57,192 bases of DNA. It comes from Sphingomonadales bacterium. GTDB lineage: Bacteria; Pseudomonadota; Alphaproteobacteria; Sphingomonadales; Sphingomonadaceae. Positions 50,365-57,192 of this stretch are shown here, piece by piece. How positions within the stretch are numbered: position 1 is the first letter of the stretch; every line of letters begins with the position of its first letter. The translations under genes and the position numbers were made by a program. Below the pieces are notes generated by a model. That model saw nothing but the letters and a program-made list of their open reading frames with translations. It was not told the DNA's origin and ran no database searches. Where the stretch lies: contig JAAURJ010000013.1 in the NCBI GenBank assembly GCA_012032285.1, forward strand, positions 1-57,192, in the 5' to 3' direction.

Positions 50365-51572
50365 TAGCGGACCGCCGCCTCCATGCTTTCAGGCAATATT
50401 ATCTGCGGCAATGCATCGGGTAATGCGCCATGCGCCGCCAAGGGTGAAGGAGAAGCCGAAAGCGGGCTTGCCTTTATATCGGTCAACCCCAAATTGAGCG
50501 CCGCGACTTTATCCGCAATGAGTGGCGCATGGGTGTCCCCGCCTGCCCCATCCCAGAATATAGGCGGCAGATTACCGCCCAATGCGTTCATAATCTCAGC
50601 TCCGCCCGGAAAGTCCGGGGCCCATCCGGCACGCAAATGCTGATTTTCCCATATCGCAACCATGGAAGGGATAGGATTATATCCGGCGTCATCAAAATCA
50701 TTGCGATAGCCTACCACCATAATATTCGCCGTGCCATTATCGCCAATAACATTATCGAAAATCTGCACATTGCGGTTGGCCATGACCATGATACCGGTTC
50801 CTGTTGGCACGCTGGCCACGATATTCCCTTTGGGCGCGAAATTTTGGGTCATGTTATTGATAACGATATTGGCAAATATCCGAACATTGCGCCCGCCCTT
50901 TTGTAATAAATTGGGTAGGTCGAACACCAATATACCTCCGGTATTTTTGGTCGTCACATTGTCGTAAACATCGGCGTCATAGCTGTTTTCAATCTCGATA
51001 CCGGCAACATTTTCCACTGCGGTCGATCCCCGCACAATGATGTTGCGCGACTGGCCGACATATATTCCTGCATCGGATGCCCCGCGCACCAAAACACTGT
51101 CAATAAGGACATCCTGGCTTTCGACAGGATATATACCGTACGCGCCGTTGGTTGAAAGAGGCCCGCCCGTCCATTCCACGCGCAGCTTGTGATAAACAAT
51201 CCGGTCCGCACCTTTGGACTTGATCCCGTCACCTTTGCTGTTTTCAACAGCAAATTCTCGCAACACCACGTCATCTGAGCTGACCAAAAAACCTTCACCG
51301 GCGCCCGCTTGGCTGGAAAAATCCAAAATTGTTTTCTGGCTTCCCTGCCCTTTTACTGTCACCCCGTCCACATCAAGGGAGAGGCCGTCGGTCAGGCGGA
51401 AACGGCCTTCGCTAATTTCGACAATGTCACCCGGTTCGGCCAAAATCAGAGCTTCCTGAAGCCTCTCCTGAGCATCATCGCCATTTACGACGATGATTGT
51501 CTTTGCCGAAGCAGAAAAAGCCATCATGGCGGCCAACACCGCCATGGGTGCTATCCAAAATCTCTTCCTCAT
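50364..51572 (-). CDS. Secreted parallel beta-helix domain protein
   Basis: 402 residues from ATG 51572 (signal peptide MRKRFWIAPMAVLAAMMAFS; the frame is open to ATG 51617). Regular right-handed beta-helix coils: FAVENSKGDGIKSKGADRIV, DAGIYVGQSRNIIVRGSTAV, GIEIENSYDADVYDNVTTKN, GTGIMVMANRNVQIFDNVIG. Similar to periplasmic NosD/pectate-lyase-fold proteins of the TIGR03805 type that travel with SO2930-like cytochromes. Enzymatic role unproven. Confidence 0.85.
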   Translation of the reverse strand: MRKRFWIAPMAVLAAMMAFSASAKTIIVVNGDDAQERLQEALILAEPGDIVEISEGRFRLTDGLSLDVDGVTVKGQGSQKTILDFSSQAGAGEGFLVSSDDVVLREFAVENSKGDGIKSKGADRIVYHKLRVEWTGGPLSTNGAYGIYPVESQDVLIDSVLVRGASDAGIYVGQSRNIIVRGSTAVENVAGIEIENSYDADVYDNVTTKNTGGILVFDLPNLLQKGGRNVRIFANIVINNMTQNFAPKGNIVASVPTGTGIMVMANRNVQIFDNVIGDNGTANIMVVGYRNDFDDAGYNPIPSMVAIWENQHLRAGWAPDFPGGAEIMNALGGNLPPIFWDGAGGDTHAPLIADKVAALNLGLTDIKASPLSASPSPLAAHGALPDALPQIILPESMEAAVR

Positions 51573-51620
51573 AAAACATAATGTGCCGCAATAAGCCGAG
51601 ATTGCCAAGCCCTTCATTTT

Positions 51621-52318
51621 TTAGGGAGCGTCGCCCAATATCCAGTCGACAATCGAATCTGCGTGAATTTCGGTGCTGTTGTAAATGGGCAGGACGTTGG
51701 CCTTTGTATCGACTAGCTTCACCAGTTCCGCTGCGCCCAGTATCACCGCCTTCACCCCTTCTTGATCATAATTAGTGATAAAGGTTTTCAAAGTGCGTTC
51801 GGAATCTCTGGTAACAATGCCAAGATTTAGTTCTTTGTGAATTATCCTGTCAATTTCCGCCACGCGGTCCGCTTTTGCAGGGGCGAGCGCAACGCCCTGT
51901 TTAACTAGACGCTGTCTGTACCAGTTTTCCGCCATCACATTACGGGTGCCGATGAGCGCGGCGGATTCTATCCCATCGGCCTTGATCTTCTTTCCGACTG
52001 CATCGACGATATGCATGACGGGAATATCGACCGCGTCCACCACCTGATCATAAACGCGTGCATACTATTGGCGCAAATGAGCAGCGCACTCGCGCCGGCA
52101 TCCTCCATCCGCCTAGCAGAGGCCACCAGCGCCTTTGCAATACTATCCCAATCGGCATCGGACAGGTCGCTGGAAATGTCGCCGCAGTTCAGGCTTTCCA
52201 ATATAATGGGCGGGCTGCAAGTGCCACCGATGCGTTTATGAATCTGGGTATTAATCCGGTGAAAATACAGGGACATTGCATACCAGTTGACCGCACCGAT
52301 TAGGCCAATTTTGCGCAT
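51621..52318 (-). CDS. Aspartate/glutamate racemase family protein, frameshifted, second Cys missing
   Basis: About 231 residues. MRKIGLIGAVNWYAMSLYFH and CSPPIILESLNCGDI fit the family; first catalytic Cys82 is in LLICANSMH. Adding one base at 52055 (GCGG expected, GCG seen on the coding strand) gives SMHAVYDQVVDAVDIPVMHI and one continuous protein. The second catalytic Cys, normally in LGCTE, reads LGAAE (Ala196), so racemisation by the usual two-Cys mechanism looks impossible; a one-sided or different reaction is conceivable. Confidence 0.85.
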
Positions 52319-52376
52319 TCATAATTCTCCAAAAAATGCCAAATCTTGCCCCAGATTCCGACACACCATAAAAGCG

Positions 52377-53933
52377 TTAATGCTGCAAGGCTTTTACAAT
52401 ATCCTCTACCATCTTCTTTGCATCAGCGAGCAGCATCATCGTTTGGTCCATATAGAAGACATCATTATCTACCCCGGCATAACCGACGCCGCCCATTGAG
52501 CGTTTGATAAAAAATATTGTCTTCGCCTTATCGACATCAAATACGGGCATTCCATAGATGGGCGAAGATTTGTCTGTCTTTGCCGCCGGGTTCACCACAT
52601 CATTCGCACCGATGATGAAGGCGACATCGGCCTGAGCAAATTCGCTGTTAATATCTTCCAGCTCAAACACCTCATCATAAGGAACATTGGCTTCGGCGAG
52701 CAGGACATTCATATGCCCCGGCATACGGCCCGCCACAGGGTGAATAGCATATTTGACATTCACGCCTTCTTTTTTGAGCAGATCGCCCATTTCGCGCAGC
52801 GCGTGCTGTGCTTGGGCCACCGCCATACCATAACCCGGAATGATGATGATATTTTCAGCCTGTGCCATCATATAAGCGGCATCCTCTGCGCTTCCCGCTT
52901 TCCATGGGCGATCGGATTTGGCTGCACCGCCGCTGCCACTGCTGCTATCGGCACCAAAGCCGCCTGCAATAACGCTGATGAAACTGCGATTCATCGCGCG
53001 GCACATAATGTAAGACAGGATCGCGCCAGAGCTGCCCACCAATGCGCCGGTTATGATCATCGCGCTATTGTGCAGGGTAAATCCCATGGCAGCCGCGGCC
53101 CAACCCGAATAGCTGTTGAGCATCGACACAACAACCGGCATATCGGCGCCGCCGATTGGAATAATCAGCAGGAACCCGATAAGAAAAGCCAGCGCCGTGA
53201 TCGTCCAGAACACCCAAGGGCTTTGGTCAATGGTGAAATATCCGCAAAGCCCCAATATCGCGGCCAGCGTGCCCAAATTGATTACATGGCGCAGCGGCAA
53301 TAAAATCGGTGCGCCCGACATTTTGCCGGCCAATTTCAAGAAAGCGATGACTGAGCCGGAAAATGTAATCGCACCAATGGCCGCGCCCAGGCCCATTTCC
53401 ACCCGGCTGACAGGGTTGATAATGCCGCCGTCTGCAATGCCAAAAGCTCCGGGATTGAGGAAAGCGGCGGCTGCAACTAGCACGGCAGCAAGACCGACAA
53501 GGCTATGGAAAGCCGCCACCAGCTGCGGCATATCTGTCATGGCGATGCGCCGTGCGACCACCCATCCGATACCGCCGCCAATCGCAATCGCGCCCAATAT
53601 TTCGGGTAATGCCGCGACCTCATGCGTTACCAAAGTAGTAACGACCGCAATCAACATACCTGCCATGCCGAACCGGTTGCCCCGGCGCGATGACGCAGGC
53701 GAACTCAGCCCGCGCAGCGCGAGGATGAAAAATACGCCCGACACCAGATATGCTATCACGGCCCATGCGGGCGTTGGAGATGCACTTTCACCTGCCGATG
53801 CAAAGGCTGGAACTTGAAAAGCTGCGAGCGCCGTTACGCATATTCCAAAGCTATTGAGCACGCTTCTGACAAAGCCCGGTTGCCGTGACACCAGCACTGC
53901 CCCCCATGCTGCAATAAGATGCTGTCCCCCCAT
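52377..53933 (-). CDS. pntB: NAD(P) transhydrogenase beta subunit
   Basis: 518 residues. Membrane domain (about 9 helices, including GMLIAVVTTLVTHEVAALPE and SVIAFLKLAGKMSGAPIL) and NADP-binding domain III (IIIPGYGMAVAQAQHALREM, HPVAGRMPGHMNVLLAEA, FIIGANDVVNPAAKTDKSSP, YAGVDNDVFY). The first 50 residues are an extra hydrophobic stretch ending FQVPAFASAGES that resembles a signal peptide. ATG 53933 overlaps the pntAB stop (TAATG). It makes NADPH from NADH at the cost of proton motive force. Confidence 0.95.
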   Translation of the reverse strand: MGGQHLIAAWGAVLVSRQPGFVRSVLNSFGICVTALAAFQVPAFASAGESASPTPAWAVIAYLVSGVFFILALRGLSSPASSRRGNRFGMAGMLIAVVTTLVTHEVAALPEILGAIAIGGGIGWVVARRIAMTDMPQLVAAFHSLVGLAAVLVAAAAFLNPGAFGIADGGIINPVSRVEMGLGAAIGAITFSGSVIAFLKLAGKMSGAPILLPLRHVINLGTLAAILGLCGYFTIDQSPWVFWTITALAFLIGFLLIIPIGGADMPVVVSMLNSYSGWAAAAMGFTLHNSAMIITGALVGSSGAILSYIMCRAMNRSFISVIAGGFGADSSSGSGGAAKSDRPWKAGSAEDAAYMMAQAENIIIIPGYGMAVAQAQHALREMGDLLKKEGVNVKYAIHPVAGRMPGHMNVLLAEANVPYDEVFELEDINSEFAQADVAFIIGANDVVNPAAKTDKSSPIYGMPVFDVDKAKTIFFIKRSMGGVGYAGVDNDVFYMDQTMMLLADAKKMVEDIVKALQH

Positions 53934-54214
53934 TATTTTTCCTTCTTCTTATACATTGCAAGCATCCGCTCGGTAACCGCAAAGCCGCCAAAAATATTGA
54001 CGCTGGCGAGCACCACCGCAATAAGCCCCAGCCATTTCGCCCCCGGCGCACCTGCTGCTGCTGCGGCAATCAATGCGCCTACAATAATCACAGAGCTGAT
54101 CGCATTGGTCACCGCCATTAACGGCGTATGCAATGCGGGCGTAACCGACCAAACAACATAATAGCCGACAAAACAGGCCAAAACGAAGATCGAAAGAATT
54201 GCTATAAAATCCAT
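53933..54214 (-). CDS. pntAB: NAD(P) transhydrogenase alpha subunit, membrane part
   Basis: 93 residues with three membrane helices (IAILSIFVLACFVGYYVVWS, NAISSVIIVGALIAAAAAG, LIAVVLASVNIFGGFAVTER) forming the A2 segment of the transhydrogenase channel. TPALHTPLMAVTNAISS is the family signature. AGGGG precedes ATG 54214. The split alpha subunit is the alphaproteobacterial arrangement. Confidence 0.93.
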   Translation of the reverse strand: MDFIAILSIFVLACFVGYYVVWSVTPALHTPLMAVTNAISSVIIVGALIAAAAAGAPGAKWLGLIAVVLASVNIFGGFAVTERMLAMYKKKEK

Positions 54215-54272
54215 ATTTTTCCCCTAAAATCCTCCTGCAGGAGAAGGGTTTTCAAAGTGCACGATTCGTGCC

Positions 54273-55385
54273 TCAGCCAATCAGCCTCTCATTCACCACC
54301 TTGCCGCCTTGCGTCAGGCGGATCGCATTACCAATCTCTTCATCCAGAACAGGCTTGCCCGCTTCCTTGTCCCAAAAGGCGCTTAGGAAATTATAGAGGT
54401 TGCGGGCGAAAAGCGCACTGCTATCTGCAGGCATATGGGCCGGGGTATTGCTGTGACCGATGATTTTGACACCATGCCTTTCGACCACCTTGTCAGCTTC
54501 GCTGCCTTCGACATTGCCGCCTTGCGCCACGGCAAGATCGAAAATCACACTGCCCGCTTTCATTGTCGCAATTTGCGCGTCGCTGATCAATCGGGGTGCG
54601 GCGCGGCCGGGAATAAGGGCCGTTGTGATGACAATATCCTGTTTTGATATATGCGAAGACACCAGCTCTGCTTGCTTTGCCTTTTGCTCGTCAGTCAGCT
54701 CAGCCGCATAACCGCCCGTGCCGGATGCCTCCAAACCTTCGGCAAAGACAGCTTTTGCGCCAAGACTGGCAATTTGTTCAGCGGTTTCGGGACGTACATC
54801 AGTAGCGCTCACCTGCGCGCCCAGCCGCCGCGCGGTGGCAATCGCCTGCAATCCGGCAACGCCCACGCCCATAATGAACGCCTTGGCCGCCGTTACCGTG
54901 CCTGCCGCTGTCATCATCATCGGAAAGGCCCGGCCATAAGTGCTAGCTGCATCAATCACCGCCTTATAACCGGCCAGATTGGACTGCGATGACAATATAT
55001 CCATCGACTGCGCCCGGGTGATACGCGGCATGAATTCCATGGCCAGCGCTTCTACGCCAAGAGCGGCATAAGCATCCACCCGTTCACGCTGCCCAAAAGG
55101 GTCAAGCGCCGCAGCAAGCCAAGCGCCTTTTTTAACCCCCGTTAATTTCTTGGGGTCCGGGCCTTGCACGCCTAGTAATATATCCGCATCTTTGATCACC
55201 GCATCGCGGTGCGCAATCGTCGCACCTGCCGCTTCATAGTCCGCATCGCTTATGGAAGCATGATTTCCCGCCCCGGCTTCAACCGAAACATTTGCCCCCA
55301 AGCCGATATATTTTTTAACAGTCTCCGGCGAGGCCGCAACCCGGGTTTCGCCGGGCGCGGTTTCCTTTAGGACAGCAATTTTCAT
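54273..55385 (-). CDS. pntAA: NAD(P) transhydrogenase alpha subunit, NAD-binding part
   Basis: 370 residues of domain I: MKIAVLKETAPGETRVAASP, EFMPRITRAQSMDILSSQSN, NAD site MGVGVAGLQAIATARRLGA, TDVRPETAEQIASLGA and ITTALIPGRAAPRLI. A family of alanine-dehydrogenase-like folds, here distinguished by the pnt neighbours. The 58-base gap to pntAB carries a 12-bp palindrome CTCCTGCAGGAG (54232-54243) next to the pntAB ribosome-binding site. Confidence 0.95.
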   Translation of the reverse strand: MKIAVLKETAPGETRVAASPETVKKYIGLGANVSVEAGAGNHASISDADYEAAGATIAHRDAVIKDADILLGVQGPDPKKLTGVKKGAWLAAALDPFGQRERVDAYAALGVEALAMEFMPRITRAQSMDILSSQSNLAGYKAVIDAASTYGRAFPMMMTAAGTVTAAKAFIMGVGVAGLQAIATARRLGAQVSATDVRPETAEQIASLGAKAVFAEGLEASGTGGYAAELTDEQKAKQAELVSSHISKQDIVITTALIPGRAAPRLISDAQIATMKAGSVIFDLAVAQGGNVEGSEADKVVERHGVKIIGHSNTPAHMPADSSALFARNLYNFLSAFWDKEAGKPVLDEEIGNAIRLTQGGKVVNERLIG

Positions 55386-55392
55386 CTGCGCG

Positions 55393-55518
55393 TCAATTTG
55401 CGATAATCAAAATGACAAAGGCGGTCGCAACCACAGAAGCAATCGTGCCCCATTTAAGCAGACTCAAAAAACCTTCATATGTGCCCTTGGCTACCTTGAT
55501 ATCATGATGTTCGGCCAT
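55393..55518 (-). CDS. 41-residue aa3-type cytochrome oxidase subunit IV-like membrane peptide
   Basis: MAEHHDIKVAKGTYEGFLSL followed by one membrane helix (SVVATAFVILIIAN at the C-terminus), 41 residues in all. GGAGG lies 5 bases before ATG 55518. The sequence fits the bacterial aa3-type cytochrome c oxidase subunit IV family, which is often found far from the oxidase genes. It ends 7 bases before pntAA, so it is the first gene of the pnt operon; it might instead be a small partner of the transhydrogenase. Confidence 0.87.
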   Translation of the reverse strand: MAEHHDIKVAKGTYEGFLSLLKWGTIASVVATAFVILIIAN

Positions 55519-55670
55519 TTTTTCCTCCGATATTTTTTCTCTTTAACGGCCTTAACGCGGCGTGTCCGATTGCTCAAGCGCTGTTCGCAAAGAAAATCTA
55601 TGTTCTGCTTAACAGGACATTTACCCATTTTTGCTATTCCACCGGCTGATCATTTTTCAATGGGCCATTA

Positions 55671-57097
55671 ATGAGCGACAATGAAACCAGATTATTGATG
55701 CTCGTCGATGACGAGCCAGCACAGTGCAGGCTGGTTTCGGCGATAGCCGGGCGGGCCGGTTGGCGCACAGTTTTTGCACGCGATGCCGAAACTGCTATTG
55801 CCATGCTCGGCACACAAGACGGCATGATGCTCGACGCGATATTGCTGGATCAATGGGTGCCGGGATCAGAATCGGCCGCCTTGATCAGCGAATTGAAATC
55901 ACGCCGCCCTGCGCTGCCCATATTATTGATGACGGCAATGGGATCCAATGAAAGTGCTATTGAGGCGATGCGGGCGGGCGCGTCTGATTATATCATCAAA
56001 CCTGTTGCCGCCGAAAGGTTGATCGCTGCGCTCAGCCTTGCCTCCGATAGTGCGAAAAACTTTGGTGAACTGCAACCGCTCACCGAAAAAATTACACAGA
56101 CGCTGGAATTTGAAGAAATTATCGGATCCGCTCCGGCCTTTCGCACTGCGCTTGCAATTGCCGCCAAAGCTGCCCGCAGCCGTGCGCCCATCTATATAGA
56201 AGGCGAAGCCGGTGTCGGCAAAGAAGTCGTAGCCGATGCCATTCACGCCGCAAGCCCGCGGGCAAAGCAACCCTTCTTAAAAGTCAATTGCGGTGCCATC
56301 GCCCCCAATTTGCTGGACTCGGTCTTGTTCGGCCATGAAAAAGACGCCTTTGCCGGTGCCTTTGACCGTCGCATTGGTATCTTGCAACAAGCAGAAGGCG
56401 GCACAGTATTCTTAGACGAAGTGGACCAAATGGCGCGGAAACTCAGGTCCGTCTGGTGCGCCTGTTGACTCAAAATGAGATACAACCTCTCGGTGCCAAT
56501 CATAGCTACCGCATCGACGTACGCCTGATCACCGCGTGCAATGGAAGCCTTGCCGGAAAGCTGGCCAGCGGCGCATTTCGAGAAGATCTGTTTTACCGCT
56601 TAAATATCGTTCAACTCACCATCCCGCCCCTTCGTGAACGGACCGGCGATATACCGGCGCTCGCGCGACATTTCTTGGGACGCATGGCTTCGCAGCCGGG
56701 GCTTCGCAGCCTTGGCATTACCGAAGAGGCGCTAAACATCTTACGCGGTTATGACTGGCCGGGCAATGTCCGCCAGTTGCAAAGCGCCCTGTTCCGCGCC
56801 GCCGTGCTGTGCGAACGCGATGCGCTGACCCCTGAAGAATTTCCGCAAATTGCCGCCAGCGTTGCCGAAGCGGGAACCGGCGGCGGTCCTTCCTCCAGCA
56901 ATCAGGAGGCTATTGGCGTTACCCTTTATGAAGAAGACGGCAATCTGCGCCCTCTGGAACAAATTGAGGCGGATGTCATCCGCCTAGCCATCGGCCATTA
57001 TCGCGGGCGCATGACCGAAGTCGCCCGCCGTCTTGGAATTGGCCGCTCGACACTATACCGCAAGCTGTCCGATTTAGGTATTAGCGACGTAGCTTAA
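55671..57097 (+). CDS. REC-AAA-Fis transcriptional regulator (NtrC-like), frameshifted, degenerate GAFTGA
   Basis: About 475 residues. Receiver domain with Asp60 (AILLDQWVPGSES) and Lys110; AAA domain with Walker A GEAGVGKE (178-185), Walker B GGTVFLDEVDQM (244-253), then RLITACNGSLAGKLASGAFR and FYRLNIVQLTIPPLRERTGD; C-terminal Fis-type helix-turn-helix (EVARRLGIGRSTLYRKLSDL). The sigma-54 contact loop GAFTGA reads DAFAGA (225-230). Adding one C at 56436 restores MAPETQVRLVRLLTQNE. Transcribed divergently from the pnt operon; kinase partner not in view. Confidence 0.88.
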
Positions 57098-57100
57098 AAA

Positions 57101-57116
57101 CTAGGGTCAGGACCTA
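57101..57116 (+). repeat. 16-base dispersed repeat, copy 2
   Basis: CTAGGGTCAGGACCTA, exact reverse complement of 13709-13724, four bases after the stop of the regulator gene. Both copies sit at gene ends. It could be a terminal part of an insertion sequence or a small dispersed repeat family; this window alone cannot decide. Confidence 0.4.
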
Positions 57117-57141
57117 TTAAATACCCATTCGAGGCATCAAA

Positions 57142-57192
57142 ATGGCGAAGATATTGGAGCAAAATGCACGCCGCAGGCAGCTATTCTGCCTG
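57142..57192 (+). other. Possible start of a further gene or repeat unit, cut by window end
   Basis: ATG 57142 follows GAGG (57131-57134) at 7 bases and opens a frame MAKILEQNARRRQLFCL to the window edge. The same stretch ends in a perfect hairpin CAGGCAG (57174-57180), loop CTATT, CTGCCTG (57186-57192), which is unusual inside a coding start and fits a dispersed repeat equally well. Too short to identify. Confidence 0.25.

Noticed and set aside
54232-54243. Palindrome CTCCTGCAGGAG between pntAA and pntAB
   Set aside because: A single 12-bp palindrome that overlaps the purine-rich ribosome-binding region; no second copy and no T-run, so I do not call it a regulatory element on its own.

Overview
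The window is an ordinary chromosomal stretch of an alphaproteobacterium, most likely a member of the Sphingomonadales (Sphingopyxis/Sphingorhabdus-like). The inference rests on the ChvI/ChvG two-component pair fused to a short-HprK/RapZ/EIIA-Man/HPr operon, the split transhydrogenase (pntAA/pntAB/pntB) preceded by a 41-residue cytochrome-oxidase-IV-like peptide, the KorAB 2-oxoacid:ferredoxin oxidoreductase, the gatCAB operon and many TonB-free, housekeeping-type genes at moderate GC. Genes are tightly packed, often with ATGA or TAATG stop/start overlaps. No gene-free gap exceeds about 250 bases, and I see no rRNA, tRNA, CRISPR, prophage or complete insertion sequence.

Layout. 1-2300: gatB (cut by the window edge), gatA, gatC on the minus strand. 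2446-6350: a DUF3089 hydrolase, ruvX, pyrB and a catalytically dead-looking pyrC' on the plus strand. 6386-10479: an envelope/partition-like group made of a TPR-SPOR protein, a ribbon-helix-helix protein and a ParA ATPase (minus), with a divergent Sel1-SPOR protein; the divergent gap holds an inverted repeat and a 12-bp palindrome. 10508-15109: lipoprotein, hisI, purF (with a coupled 18-codon upstream ORF), an SDR, photolyase. 15165-19046: DUF457 membrane protein and korB/korA. 19249-25448: esterase, rppH, TPR protein, rsmB, guaB, M28 peptidase. 25652-28804: SPFH and NfeD membrane pair, and three small proteins (two sharing a DGDGNPL motif, one DUF3597). 28930-34110: chvI-chvG-hprK-rapZ-EIIA-HPr-rRNA/tRNA methyltransferase operon. 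34175-37862: META lipoprotein, rmuC, pssA-psd. 38055-47819: icd, a GNAT-nitrilase fusion, a Kef-type antiporter, prolyl oligopeptidase, alaS. 47898-52318: GST, lipoprotein, dihaem cytochrome plus beta-helix protein, Asp/Glu racemase-like protein. 52377-57097: pnt operon and a REC-AAA-Fis regulator. The last about 90 bases hold a short dispersed repeat, a hairpin and possibly the start of another gene.

The dominant oddity is technical: I count 15 single-base frame disruptions in 14 genes, including essential ones (gatC, pyrB, icd, alaS). Each is repaired by adding or removing one base, mostly in short homopolymers or doubled bases. I read these as uncorrected consensus errors rather than pseudogenes, and I annotate the repaired genes as single loci. 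I do not see a convincing undescribed system. The best candidates for a second look are the ParA/RHH/SPOR group with its operator-like repeats, the pyrB-pyrC' pseudoenzyme pair, the REC-AAA regulator with a degenerate GAFTGA loop, the purF upstream ORF and the 41-residue peptide in the pnt operon.
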